DNA from: Sarcocystis neurona
Taxonomy: Eukaryota > Apicomplexa > Conoidasida > Eucoccidiorida > Sarcocystidae
Length of the DNA stretch: 64,000 nucleotides
Direction of reading: 5' to 3'
Assembly: GCA_000727475.1 (NCBI GenBank)
Contig: KL647296.1
Location: forward strand, 1,160,865-1,224,864
Shown here: one piece after another, positions 13,742 through 25,097 of the stretch
How the letters are laid out: every line of letters begins with the position of its first letter
How positions within the stretch are numbered: the stretch's first letter is position 1
Made by a program: the position numbers and the translations under genes
The notes under the pieces: model-generated
Database searches by the model: none
Seen by the model: only the letters and a program-made list of their open reading frames with translations
What the model was told of the DNA's origin: nothing

Positions 13742-16700
13742 CTACTGCAAGATCAACTGCTGTCTCTTGTCTTCTCTGTCTGCAGCTTCGAGAGAGAGTT
13801 TTTGCAGCCGTCGAAGGCCCACGGTGGCGCGCTCCATCATGCGCAGTTCCTTCTGCAAGCCGGCTAGAGTAGCGAAATTATTTATCGAGTTGTTAGCAAC
13901 AGCAGCGTGAAGAGAAGCAGTGTTTTTCAGCAGAGCAGCACTCAGAGGCTGCAACACTTTCCCCTTCTGCCCGAGAGGGTTGCCGCTGCCTGGGTTTTCT
14001 CCTTTCTTCAAAAACGGCAGCAGCAGTCCCTGCGCGGTTGGAGCTGCTGCTGCGCGCCCCCCCCCTGCTGCTGCTGCTCGCCTGCGTGCCTCGCCTGCCA
14101 GCTTCCGAGTAGCCAGCAGCAGGTCCTCAGCGCTGTTATTGCTGCTGCAGTTTCGACCCTTTCCTGATAGATGGTGATAGTAAAGATGTTTGTAATGGTG
14201 GGCCCCCACGGGCCCCCCTCCACAGGTGGCGGTGGTGCTGTTGATGCTGCTACATTTGTACGGCAACGTCTCTCCTCCTCCCTTCGCCGATGCAGCAGGG
14301 GCAGGTGCTGCTGTCGTTTCCATTTCTGCCTCTGCTGCTGTTCTTTTCAGTGCCCCGCTCCCTGTGGTCTGCCCTGACCCTGCAGCAGACACCAACTGTT
14401 GCTGCTGCTTCCGTCCTGCTGCTGCTGCCGCTGCTGCTGCTGCAGCCTTCGATCGAATACTCGCTGCTGCATACGTCGTCCAGATGTCAGCGAGCTGGTG
14501 CAGCACCTCCAGCATATGTCGGTGGGCAGGCAGCGTCAGTCTGCTCAGTGCCCACTCCGCTACGAGGCGCTCAGGGAGACTCACACTCCCTCCCACTCTT
14601 CCTCCTGTTGGGGCAGCACCAGCAGCCCCGCCGGCTGTTGCCGCTCCTCCTGACCCTCCTGAGGCTGCTGCTGCTGCTGTCGCCAATCCGCCTGCTGTCG
14701 CTGCAGCGCCGGAAGCTGTCGCAGCAGCAGCGCCTGCTGCCTCCGCACCGGAAACCCCGGACGCACTGCTGCTGCGCTGAACGATAGCCATGGCTCCCCT
14801 GACCTTCACCCACTTGTGCATGAGCATGCTCTGACATCGGCGGACGAGGCGGTAGCAGGCAGCCCCTCCTGCTGCCACCACCGCTTTGACTGCAATAGCG
14901 CGTGCAGCAGGAGAGAGGGGAGAGAAGCGTTGGGTGGGGTCTCCCTGTCTAGGCAGCAAGGCGATGTGCACTGCTGCTGCTGCTATGACTGAGGGACGAA
15001 AATCTAGACAGATGCGTCTGTCCAGCTGTCCAAGCCTCACCAGCAGCTGCGCTATCAGCCTCGGGACATCGGAGCAGCTGCTGCCACTAACGCGCAGACG
15101 CAGCGCGTATGGATTGCCTGTTGCTGCGTCTGCTGCACTTTTCCCAGCAGCTTTCGGGAGATCTCCAGGAAGCGCAGAATCAGTAGACGCTCCAGTCGCC
15201 GGCTGCTCTCGCCTTTTCGCAACACAAGAACGGCATATGGCGAGGGAGTGAGACAGTGCAGCTGCTTCTGACGGGGACGGCAGCCACTCTCGGCGGCAAC
15301 AGTGGCATTTCCGTTTGCTTGCAGTTCCCATAACAGCAGCGACAGACGCACAAGCGGACGACGAAGGACCTACAACAACGGTGCCAGCACCGCGGCTTGC
15401 TCCCGCTACCGCCGAGAAGCAACGCCTTCCTGAATTGCCACGCGTCGCAGCTGCAGCTCCAGCAGACCGATAATCAGCAGACGGAGAAAGACCTACCGCA
15501 GCAACAGAAGCGCCACCACGGGTCACCAGTCGACATGGAGACGCCTGTTTCTTCCTTTCTTGATGTTGGTGCTGCTCGTGCTGCAGCGGCACGTCGCTCT
15601 CCCTCTGGCCATTATCTGAAAAACCGGCTGCCGCAGCTTCCCTGCGGTGCAGCAGACTCAATCCCCACGTACCCTGCTGTTTGAGGTTGATCCTTTCCGC
15701 GCGTTGCTGCGGCTGTTGCTGCATGTTCTTTTTGTCGTGAAGGTGGTCGTTGTTGTTTTCCTTGCTCTTCGACACGGATGTGGGCGAGGGCGCGGTTGAA
15801 GCCTCCGAGAGCGCACCATCCTCAGTCGGATTTGTGTTGCTGCCGGTGACACAAGGGCCCGCAGCAGCGAACTGCACAGCGACGTTCAACAAAGACTCTG
15901 CTAATTCGGACAGGGGCGCGACGGAGACGTTCCCACCACTCGGCGGCACATGAGAAATGATTTTCCGTTCTATATGCATCAGCTTCTCCTTCAAAACAGC
16001 TGTCGAAAGTCCCTGCTGCCCTCCTGCTGCTGTTGCACCGGCCTTCCAGGCCTGTGTCAATCCCACAGGGGACTGCTGCCGCCACGCCTCCAGCACTGCT
16101 GCGTACTCGTAGGCATATATCGCTTCAACGCGGTCGGCAAAACAGAAGCAAGCAATGGCTATCAGCTGGTTCAAAAGAGAGTAACTCACGTTGCTGCTGC
16201 TGCTGTTGTTGCCACCGCTGCTTGCGTTGCTACTGTGATGACCACTGCTGGGCTGAGTCCCGCTGCTGCTTGCTGCTGCCACTGCTGCAGTACCAGCGGT
16301 GCCACCACTGCCTGCCCCTCCTGCTGCTGCTCCTCCTGGTCCCCCTGCTGCAGCGGCGGTAGCAGGGAGTGCAGCGAAGGCGGAAAGGCCGTGGAGAGGA
16401 TGCAGTCGATGCTCGGCAGCTATGCCGTAGTGCAGATCATTCTGATAGACCACCTCCATAAAGCGGTCGAAAAGCTGGATCGCGATGGCCACAGTAGCTG
16501 CTGCTCGGGGACTCAGAGGGTCCGACGCCGGCGTCGTGGGGCCTTCCGCTCTTGCCTGCTGAGACGAAGAAAACCCAACGGCAGAGGAAGAAGCCGCGTT
16601 AGATGCTGCTGTGGCTGCAGTGTTCTGTGCGAGCTGGGCAGCCACTTTGTTCATCACACACACCAGTAGATCTCTCCCCTCTGGACTCAATCGCCGACTA

Positions 16701-18847
16701 TTCACCGTATAGTCGCCTGGCTGCGCCTTGTCAGCTTTGAAGGCTGCCTGGTCGTAGCAAAACTGCGCAAGCTTCGTGTTGTGGACGTTGTCGATGCCCG
16801 CATCTTCCCCATACGCTGCGGACGTATCACACACCAGCAGACGGCATCTCTCTGAGACACCGCCAAAGTTTTTATCAAACAAACGCGTGGCTGCTGCTGC
16901 TGCTGTCGCTCCAGTCCTAGGCTGGACGCCACTTGCGGCCCCTGCGCCGGCTGTTGGCGCTCCTCCTGGACCTCTTGGCTGACTGAGTGAGGCCGCTGAC
17001 GATACTCCTGCTGCTCCTCCTGGACGGAAGTGTGGCCCTGAGGCTGCTGTTGCTGTTGCTGTCCTCGGCTGCATTCCTGCTGTTGCTGCTGCTGCTCCTC
17101 CTGCTGGGAGTGCGACAGGGCGACATCCTGCTGCCGCTTCTCTGTAGGGGCTGAAAGCGCTTGATGCAGGCCTCTCCATTCGGCAGGCTGCAGCGATGCT
17201 GGTGTCGCTGCACGCGGCTGCTGCAGCGCTACTCGAGCGCACGGCAGCACCTCGCAGTCCTCTTCCCCCTCGAGAGATAGAATAAATATGTGGGTGTTGC
17301 AGCAGCATCGCCTCGGCAATCGAAGAATTGCTGGTGCTGCTTAAAGATGCGGCTTTTGCATCGGGCGCTGCCCCTGAGAGAGGAAAGTGACGCGTGAATG
17401 AAGAGGCAGCCGCAGCAGCCCCAGAAGCAAAAGCATAGAAGCTGCTCTGCTTCTTGTCGTTCTTCCTCAACTCTTCCCCTTTAACTGCTGCTGCCGCTGC
17501 TTCGGCAACGCTGCAGGCTCCACGGGCCGCAGCAAGTGCGGCCACAGCTTTGAATCGTTGTTTTGCCTGCTGCTGCTGCAGCTTCAGCAGACGGGCTTTC
17601 TCTCCTGACGCTGCTGCTCCACTTTTGTGGTACTTTTTTAGCACCGAAGAAGAGGAAGCAACGAGCGAATCGGCGCCACCGAGGGAACTCGTAGCAGCTC
17701 CTCCGACTCCTCCTGCAGGCTGTGCGGTAGCCAGTGCACTGCGTAAACTACAGCTCGCAACTGCTTTCTTGGTTGATGCTGCTGCGTTGTTCCTCGTACT
17801 CACGTGGGTGCTGCTCAGGAGGCGTCCTACTGCTTGGGCTGCCCCTGCAGGCGATGTTTTTACGCTGCTGCCTGGTGCCGCCTCTTGCGGCCGCGGCTGC
17901 CCTCCGCTGTTGGTGGCTGAGAGCAGCGGCAACGGCGTCGTGCGTCCGGGCAACGCTGCACCAGCAGCAGGAGCACTCGATACAGACGCATCTGCATTCG
18001 GCAGCAGCAAGCTATCTTCAACGAGGGGATGGGCAGCAGCAGCAAGTGAGTCCGAGAAACAGCAACGAGACAAGGTACTCCGAAAAAGCTTTCCTGGCCT
18101 GTGCTCCTCCTCCTGCTCGTTCTGCGGTTGGTCATTCTGCTGCTGTTGTTCTAAGCCCCCCTCTCCTCCGTCTTCTGATGACGCTCCCCACGAACTTGCG
18201 GCGGCAGCCGTAGTTGAGACGCTGCTGTTACTGCTCCTGTTGCTGCCTGCGGTCAACATCTTCCCACTAGTCGACTTGCCGAGGTCCACGACGTTGCCGC
18301 TGCTGTTCAGCTGTTCGGCTCCAGCGCTGTCGCCACCGTCGCCGAGCGCAGGAGGTGGAGCGGCGTCGACGGCGGGGAAGCAGCAGCCGCTGCTTTGCGT
18401 GCACGTGCGTTTCCTGCTCGTTGCTGCTGCCGCAATCCACAGGCCGCTGCTGCTGTTAGCAGGCGGCAGTGCTGCTGCTGTTGCTGCGATCTGAGGTGGT
18501 CTGTTCGTGAGCCGAATGAGTGAAGGCGGCTCCGGTGCACCACCGCCAGCAGCAAGGCGACGTGACAACGCAGGCACGAAGCAGCGAGGAGAGGGTCTCC
18601 TCGCATGCGGCAGGACAGCAGTAGCTCCTCCGCAAGAAGTATCGCTTCCCTGCAATCGAGCTGCAGCAGACGAAACTGGCACACTTGCTGCAGCACGACC
18701 TGGTGCAGACGGACCAGGTACACCGCCCGCTGCCGCTCGTCCTCCCCTCCCGTCATCTACAGGCTCACCGGTGACGGGGAAACTTGTCACCGCCAATGAA
18801 GGAGGAGCAGAGCAAGAATTAGAGAGCTGCGCGCAGAGCTTCTCCAT
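13742..18847 (-). CDS. giant cyclin-fold protein with Ala/Ser/Gln expansions
   Basis: A single open frame of about 1,700 residues. I start it at the ATG at 18847 because it has a strong context (CTTCACCATGG) and the codon at 18865 is TTG. Two parts of a cyclin fold are visible. The N-terminal box has helix-like segments LLVCVMNKVAAQLA (about residue 726), IQLFDRFMEVV (about 790) and LNQLIAIACFCFADRVEAIY (about 890). The C-terminal box has LIAQLLVRLGQLDRRICLDF (about 1263) followed by RPSVIAAAAVHIALL. Between them lies a possible metal site, CHCC at about 1180 and CRSC at about 1205. Cyclins activate kinases that drive the cell cycle or transcription; the partner kinase cannot be told from sequence. 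The rest is poly-Ala, Ser and Gln, probably disordered. Typical cyclins have 250-500 residues. Unrecognised short introns inside the low-complexity parts are possible. Confidence 0.7.
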   Translation of the reverse strand: MEKLCAQLSNSCSAPPSLAVTSFPVTGEPVDDGRGGRAAAGGVPGPSAPGRAAASVPVSSAAARLQGSDTSCGGATAVLPHARRPSPRCFVPALSRRLAAGGGAPEPPSLIRLTNRPPQIAATAAALPPANSSSGLWIAAAATSRKRTCTQSSGCCFPAVDAAPPPALGDGGDSAGAEQLNSSGNVVDLGKSTSGKMLTAGSNRSSNSSVSTTAAAASSWGASSEDGGEGGLEQQQQNDQPQNEQEEEHRPGKLFRSTLSRCCFSDSLAAAAHPLVEDSLLLPNADASVSSAPAAGAALPGRTTPLPLLSATNSGGQPRPQEAAPGSSVKTSPAGAAQAVGRLLSSTHVSTRNNAAASTKKAVASCSLRSALATAQPAGGVGGAATSSLGGADSLVASSSSVLKKYHKSGAAASGEKARLLKLQQQQAKQRFKAVAALAAARGACSVAEAAAAAVKGEELRKNDKKQSSFYAFASGAAAAASSFTRHFPLSGAAPDAKAASLSSTSNSSIAEAMLLQHPHIYSISRGGRGLRGAAVRSSSAAAAACSDTSIAAACRMERPASSAFSPYREAAAGCRPVALPAGGAAAATAGMQPRTATATAASGPHFRPGGAAGVSSAASLSQPRGPGGAPTAGAGAASGVQPRTGATAAAAATRLFDKNFGGVSERCRLLVCDTSAAYGEDAGIDNVHNTKLAQFCYDQAAFKADKAQPGDYTVNSRRLSPEGRDLLVCVMNKVAAQLAQNTAATAASNAASSSAVGFSSSQQARAEGPTTPASDPLSPRAAATVAIAIQLFDRFMEVVYQNDLHYGIAAEHRLHPLHGLSAFAALPATAAAAGGPGGAAAGGAGSGGTAGTAAVAAASSSGTQPSSGHHSSNASSGGNNSSSSNVSYSLLNQLIAIACFCFADRVEAIYAYEYAAVLEAWRQQSPVGLTQAWKAGATAAGGQQGLSTAVLKEKLMHIERKIISHVPPSGGNVSVAPLSELAESLLNVAVQFAAAGPCVTGSNTNPTEDGALSEASTAPSPTSVSKSKENNNDHLHDKKNMQQQPQQRAERINLKQQGTWGLSLLHRREAAAAGFSDNGQRESDVPLQHEQHQHQERKKQASPCRLVTRGGASVAAVGLSPSADYRSAGAAAATRGNSGRRCFSAVAGASRGAGTVVVGPSSSACASVAAVMGTASKRKCHCCRREWLPSPSEAAALSHSLAICRSCVAKRREQPATGASTDSALPGDLPKAAGKSAADAATGNPYALRLRVSGSSCSDVPRLIAQLLVRLGQLDRRICLDFRPSVIAAAAVHIALLPRQGDPTQRFSPLSPAARAIAVKAVVAAGGAACYRLVRRCQSMLMHKWVKVRGAMAIVQRSSSASGVSGAEAAGAAAATASGAAATAGGLATAAAAASGGSGGAATAGGAAGAAPTGGRVGGSVSLPERLVAEWALSRLTLPAHRHMLEVLHQLADIWTTYAAASIRSKAAAAAAAAAAGRKQQQQLVSAAGSGQTTGSGALKRTAAEAEMETTAAPAPAASAKGGGETLPYKCSSINSTTATCGGGPVGAHHYKHLYYHHLSGKGRNCSSNNSAEDLLLATRKLAGEARRRAAAAGGGRAAAAPTAQGLLLPFLKKGENPGSGNPLGQKGKVLQPLSAALLKNTASLHAAVANNSINNFATLAGLQKELRMMERATVGLRRLQKLSLEAADREDKRQQLILQ

Positions 18848-21459
18848 GGTGAAGCAGATTTGCAAAAGCAGCAGCAGCAGCAGAAAGGAGCAGCGTCGTG
18901 CTGCTGCAGTTCCTCCGATACAGTATTTCCCTCAGCTGCTGTGACTAGCTACACATGCTTCCTTCTGCCGCAGCCCAGCACCTGCTGCGACCTCTCAGCA
19001 GGCTTTCGCTCTGTGTGTTACCCCCTATTTTAGCATCTTTGGTGTGAGAGAGAAACAAAGGGCCAGAGGAAACAGAATTAAAAACACACCCCGCCGAGGG
19101 GAGAGGTATTCTAGGGATGGGAGCACCGCTGGACAATCACGAAAGGAAGCTTTATCAAGACCGACTCGAAGAAATCTTGATTTACAAATTTTAGTCGCGT
19201 ACTTTCTGGACAGGTCAGTTCCAGCACAACTCCGGCCTCGACTTTCCACGGACTTCGTAATGCTGAGACTCAATAGCAACAGAGTCTTTAAGCAAAGATA
19301 GAAAGAGGCATTCACGCGTTTGACACGGAAAAACTTGCGGAACGATTGACAGCCTCGCTTGCTTGAAACTTTGCTATGAACCGCTCGACACAGATGATTG
19401 GCACTACCTCGAAGAGCCGTGCACATCAGTCGTGATCAATATTAGCGTGTGAGAGAAGATTGCCCGACCGTCCCTTTACAGGAGTGACATTTACGCATGT
19501 TGTAGAGCATGGATACGGAGAATTGCGGAAAGCAATCATGAACTGATTCGCGACTGACAACTTGTGAAGCAGTTGCAAACGGCAAGGCATGTCTCGCTTG
19601 TTAAGCAACTTTTTTTCAAAAAGCGTTTGACGAAACACTTCGAGGCAGCGTTGAGTCTCCGAGGCTCTATCAAAAGGGAAGGGATACGCCGACAATCCAT
19701 ATGGAAAGAAACATGCGAGTTTGCTGCGCTTTGAAGCGGATACCGAGCTATTAACCTCTTCAAAAGAGCAATTACATTAACACTTCCATCCGAGCAATTC
19801 TTAGTTACGCCCCTTATTCGGGTTGAGGCTTTACTACCTGCTTCGTTCGGCACGAAGAAAACAGAGCAAGGTTCTCTACTTATCACTGCAGCTTCAGAGC
19901 TACTCGTGCGTACTCATGAGACAGTGCCCCTAGAAGAGAGGCAACACACTGCTCTACTCGCTGCTGAAGCAAGAGTGCTACTCCTTAAACTTCGATGCCA
20001 TGACACCAGAGAATGTACGCTACACACAACAAGCATGTGGATAGTTACATTCCGGCGAGCACCTTCATAAGAAAGGGAATACGAGAATTTGCAGTAATGG
20101 AATTCTTTGACTCTCTAGAGCTGTGTAGGTAGTTTTTTTCCCTCTCTTTTGCTTATCCCAGCGCTCTGAATAAACCAAAGACGAATGTTAGCCGCCTCTC
20201 CCTGGCACACGGCACACTAGTGAGAGGCACTGCTGGGACTGACCGCAGAACATAAGGTGGGCGTTAAAAGAAATAGTGCACCACATAGGATTGGTTGTAG
20301 ATGTTAGACATCTGCTCTTTGTTGAACAAAAATACGTGGAAAATCGTGCCCAGCTACGAAGGGCTCTCCGTAGCGAGTCTCTTCTTGTGGAGTGAATCAG
20401 CAGCGCCTGTCTACACGTGTAGGGACACTTCTGCTTTCCGTGCCGGGGGACCTTGCTCTACCGCCGTATACATATATATATACATATACATACGCACATA
20501 CGTACGCATATCCTTATTTGTTGTAGCCACCGGCCTCCGCTACCATTCACTACATAGGTGTATGTATGCCGATCATGCTTTGCTGCCGGTCGAAATTCTC
20601 AGAAAAGCACACGGCTTTAGTTGCCTTTTAATGCGTAGGACGTGGAGACAAAGGAAAAGGTACGAAAGATATTGAGCCCACCAACGGAATGGCTGGTATG
20701 GACACCGTACACGGAGAAAGCCGCGAGTGTATGAGTGCCTTTGGCTGTCTCTCTCTCCTACAACGACCGTGCAGCCTTTAGTGTTTCACTGTATACACAC
20801 GAGTGTGCGTAAGTGTTCGTCGTTGCCGACGGTATACAAGAGCGCAGACATACATTTCATAAATTCACACATTCTCTTACGAACACCCACACGAATAGAT
20901 CGATATCATAGGGTATGCTGATGGTCGATGCAGAGATACTTGAATTTTGCCGGGGATTACCTTAGCCAAGGTGAAGACTTTTCAACGTAAAATTTGACAA
21001 AATGGCAGAAGACGCGACGAAGTACTGTTCTTTTCTTGTGAGGACTCATACACACATCATGTCATTGAACGGGCAGAGCCGGTGCCGTTCATGAGTTGAA
21101 ATTGCTAAAAGAAAAGTGAGTTCCGCTACTACAGGAAACGTTGGTGAAAGATGTCAGCGCCATATGCTTTGCAACACAGCTGTGGGCCATTTGAAATAGA
21201 ACCGCGCGTGCTGCTTTGACTGAGAATTGGAAAGGCTGATCCAAAAGTCAAAAGACAAAGGCGCCTTTCGAGAGGCAAGTACGTTATGTTGTTTGGGAAG
21301 TCAGCCCGCGCGATACATTATCTTCGTAGGCTGGCCTCTACCTTTCTTGGATGAACCCGTTGTCCGAAGACGACACCACGATCTGGTACACGCGGTCACG
21401 AACAAGCCAGTCAGGGTCTTTTACTTGTTTCTCCAGATTCATCTTCCATCCTTCTGTAT
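18848..21459. other. spacer upstream of the cyclin gene
   Basis: This is probably the cyclin promoter and leader followed by spacer DNA. Composition is less repetitive than elsewhere, apart from a short TATACA tract at 20466-20500. The open frames are short, start at non-ATG codons, and gave no recognisable product. Confidence 0.5.
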
Positions 21460-22402
21460 CAGCTTTCATCAAGAGAGCAAAGCATCAAAGGTGAACAAGT
21501 GAAGAACGGGAGATCCACTTTGCGCCTGAGGGAGACATTCGTGCGTGGGCAGCCCCCGCGAGCTCGCGGAGAAGACACGTGGAAGGGCGGCCAAGAGATG
21601 TTCAAAAGAGATGGACGGTGCCGGCATCTTCCAGAGCGGGATTCGGACTGGGGAAGGAAACAGGCAGGAAAAAAACACAAAGATACAAACCGTTCTGATT
21701 CACAAATACCATAGGTGAAGCGAAGACAGAGAGGCTTTGCTGATCCTTCACTACAGGTCGTGCTCTACACACCGCCAGTTTTTCATGCGCACTGCGGAGT
21801 ATGTAACCACGGCAGATCTTGCGCACGTCTCACAAAGACAAGCGGGTGGTTCCCGCTGCGGGTGGAAGTGTAGTCTAACGGTGAATGGGGAACTGCGCGA
21901 TAAACTGCTGGCGAAACAAAGGAAAGCGTGGGGGAAAAAGTGCGATTTGCGCGTAGCAGGTAAGTAGTGGAAACTTTTCAGCAAAGCACCTGCCGCGTTG
22001 GCTGCCTCGGTGCGATGCAGGACGGCACACGTGCTACTCCTCTCCACAGGACATGGCCAACCACACACCCGCCATGGTGGTACACACACCTGCGGAAGAA
22101 TGGCTTGGAAAGCAATATAGGGAGTGCACGTCTATAGAAAGGCGCTTCACAGCAACAATAAGCTTCTTTAGAATGTTACACAGTGATTGGGCAGCCTTAC
22201 TTGCAGGGCGACGTCGTGCGTAGCTCTCCGTAAATATTCTGAGCACAGCTGCGCCGCTTCGTGCGATGCCGCCTCAAACAGCTGCACATTTCAGGAGAAA
22301 CACGCGAGCAAGCTCGTGTCAGCACCGTCTGCCTTCTGCGGAAAAGCGGCAACGATATGCGCATTTCTTCGAAAGCAGACAATGGAGAGAAAAAGCAGAT
22401 AG
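21460..22402 (+). CDS. candidate plus-strand exons, both strands open
   Basis: A protein-like plus-strand frame, from about 21737, ends at a perfect donor (GTAGCAG|GTAAGT, exon end 21960). Downstream, CTCTCCACAG|GACATGG (exon start 22051) opens a frame starting at ATG 22053 (MANHTPAMVVHTPAEEWLGK) and stopping at 22221, although its phase does not match the donor. A further plus-strand frame covers 22187-22402. The minus strand also carries an exon-like segment, about 22200-22283, with acceptor TGTGCAG, sequence LFEAASHEAAQLCSEYLRR and donor CAA|GTAAGG. Coding sequence is likely here, but the strand and structure are unresolved and no family was recognised. Confidence 0.25.
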
Positions 22403-22900
22403 CACCCACCCATACGGACACACACACGCATTCTGATGCAGCTGTGCAGTTCATTCGGTTGGTCTCCTCGGGCGCTGAGCGACTCGCGCGCCCACCGCCA
22501 CGGGATGGAGGAGCGGGACGTTGTCTTTCTGCTTTGCAGTGTCACACTATGTGTCAGACAATGTTGTACTTGTTTTCACAGTGCAGAAAAAAGAAATGCC
22601 ATAAATGCGACGCCCCTACGTAGGACGCTTGACGGTGAAGAACGCAGATGGAGAGCGCGCACGTGGTTGCACTGTCAAGCGTAGAGAGAAAAGTCAACCC
22701 TCCCTACCACAGTGTGTTGGTTCGCTCGCTCGGAGTAGTGAAGGTTGCCGGTGGTTCTTTGCCAGTTATTTCTCCCCTTCTGGAGGGAAGCAGGAATGGG
22801 AAGGAAAGTTTGCTTACTTTTGAAACGAAGCAACTTCACCGTGTAGGACGAGCGATAGCGCCTCGTAGCTACTCTCCGCCTTCTGCAGTGTGGTGGGGTC

Positions 22901-24013
22901 ATGTCTTCTCTTTTGCCGGCGGAAGAAAATTTCACCGCATGTCAAAAAGAACCGATGATTGCGGGCCAGGATTTCTCCCCAGACTGTACTGGAACTAGAG
23001 GATCAAAAGCAGGTTTCGACTTGATTTTGTTTCCTTACACGCGTGCAACCGGTCGGAGGCAGGCGCCTTGGAGGCGGGACCAGCCACGTGTCTTGAGCGT
23101 TGCACAACGCCTGGAAAAGAACACACTAATGTTTGTTGGCACGTGGATGCTTGCGAATCTGCTGCATAATATGTGTTCATATGTATGTGTGTATGGGCCC
23201 ATTTGTAGATATCTAACTTTCTAAAAATTGTAAACTGCACTTGTCGTGAATATATGAAATATGACTGTCGTCCCCACGCGGCATGGCACTGGATGTGGTT
23301 GCTTACAAGCGTGTAATTCTCCCTGAATATATATATATATATATACGTATGTCCCCGCGATATGAGCTCTCCGTTTATGCACGCCAGAGAAGTAACTACA
23401 GCAGGCTCAAGCATACATACGCGGAAGCTAGTGCGGCGGGCGGCGTCAGTCGTCGACACGCGCTCAACCGCAGGCCACCAAACGCAAAAGGAGAGCCAAG
23501 AAAGGAACTTTGAACAACTCATGCTTGAAGAGAGAGGGGAAGGTGAGAAGCAGATGGATATAGACCCCGTTATCAGTGACTGTGTGACGAACGTACCGGA
23601 CGGAGTGAGGGGCGTGCGGCCGATGTCCAGGCGAAGTAGCGAGGACATTAAAGACATGCTGACGCTTACGAAGGTATGATCACTTGGAGCGTTGCTTCTG
23701 CGGACAAGGTTGTGGGTGTTAGGCATAAGCTGGTTCTACAGTGACAAATGAAGGTCGAAGGTCACGCAGAGAGGTAGTTTGGAAAGCATACACCCCACGG
23801 CGGGGATGCGAGAGATGACATGAAAGTGTGCTCCGACTAGGGGATAAGAATTCAAAATCGTGCACACACACACATAGGTATACGCGTACGCATCAAAGAA
23901 ACGTAGAATTTGTTATCCTTATACAACACCCATGACCTCGTTATTCGGGGCTGATTGTTTTTTCATTCCTGAGTTTTCTCTAGTTTCATGCTTCGAGAAA
24001 AAAAGTGATTTAG
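22901..24013 (+). CDS. small three-exon gene, unknown function
   Basis: The proposed exons are 22901-23012, 23405-23673 and 23984-24013, total 136 residues. The ATG at 22901 gives MSSLLPAEENFTACQKEP. Exon 1 ends in phase 1 (AAAGCAG|GTTTCG, a weak donor) and exon 2 opens in the matching phase. Exon 2 is hydrophilic and acidic and ends VRPMSRRSSEDIKDMLTLTK at ACGAAG|GTATGA. A strong polypyrimidine acceptor (GAGTTTTCTCTAG) leads into a tiny last exon, FHASRKKVI and stop. RRSS looks like a basophilic-kinase phosphorylation site. The product is soluble and probably disordered. The complementary strand is also open across exon 2 but reads as Ser/Leu-rich antisense. No family was recognised. Confidence 0.42.
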
Positions 24014-25097
24014 TGAGCGTGTATCTCTCGGAATGTCGCTGGCGTTATCGTATCTGACCCTGAATGGTAAAGCCTGGTTACCAGCTCTCCGCTACCAGAT
24101 ACAATGCGCTAATCGTGAACCTCTGGCGAGGCTCGCACAACAAGTAACTCGCGTCTTTTACTACTTTCCAACTGTGTCCTTGCCCTGCCAGTGTAGGTCC
24201 TTAATATACTTTGAAGGTAGCGCACGCCGCTTCTGACTGCGGCAACCACATTTTTGGCTACTCAGTATACAGTGTCCAGAAGTACTTACGCCACTTTAAC
24301 TGCGGGTTTGGCGCTTGCACGGCCCCTGTGTGCCTCTTTCGGAATTTAGTCGGCAGGTCTTGATAGCCAATATAACAGTATTGGATAAGTAGCCTCTTCC
24401 TAAATTTATTTGCCCACTCTCGCTTGTGGACACAGACGTGCAAAGGGTGGCTTGCGTCGTGGCGGATTTAAGCAGCTGCTGTTGGCTGGTAGTATCACTT
24501 TTCTACGGCGGAGTAATGCCTACTGGCTGCGCGTATCGTCTATGCGGAACGTAGTCTGTGCGTCGGCGACGGGTGTGAACACGTGTGCCGATTGAAACAC
24601 GGGGACGCATGGTGAAACTAAAGGCCTGGCAACAGAATGGTTGACTGGCAGTGAGTGCAACTGCGTTATCAGGAAGAGGCAGCATACGAAGTGACTTTGT
24701 AGGATCTTGAGAGATTAGCGTGACAGGTCAGAATTTATCGGTGGGTCTGCGCACACGGAGCGACGCGGTGACTGGCTCTTGCTCGAACAACGCAGCAAGG
24801 CGGAAGCTGTAACCGGAGGAACTTTCTGAGCCTCACCGCGACAGTGGTGGTTCTTCGATACAAGTACACATTGGCGAAGAGATTTCTGCAATGTAACGCG
24901 GCATACGTATGACATACGCGTTGCACGTGTACATATAAATGTATACGCATATGCGTTGATAGGCGCCTCCCTGCAAACACGCGGATGAGTACTGGTGGGT
25001 GTACGATAAATGCCTAAAAGTGGGACCGATAAAGCTCATACACACATATCGGATGAGCTAGCGGTAAGCACTTTTCGACATAATCAATTTGCTACAG
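24014..25097. other. spacer with possible upstream exons
   Basis: A plus-strand frame at about 24420-24560 is Arg/Leu-rich and could be an exon of the next gene, but two frames are equally plausible and neither joins cleanly. Otherwise nothing was recognised. Confidence 0.4.

Noticed and set aside
17454..18494. Plus-strand 346-codon frame across the cyclin gene
   Set aside because: It is the antisense of GCA/CAG runs and reads as Ala/Leu/Cys repeats; the cyclin motifs are on the minus strand.
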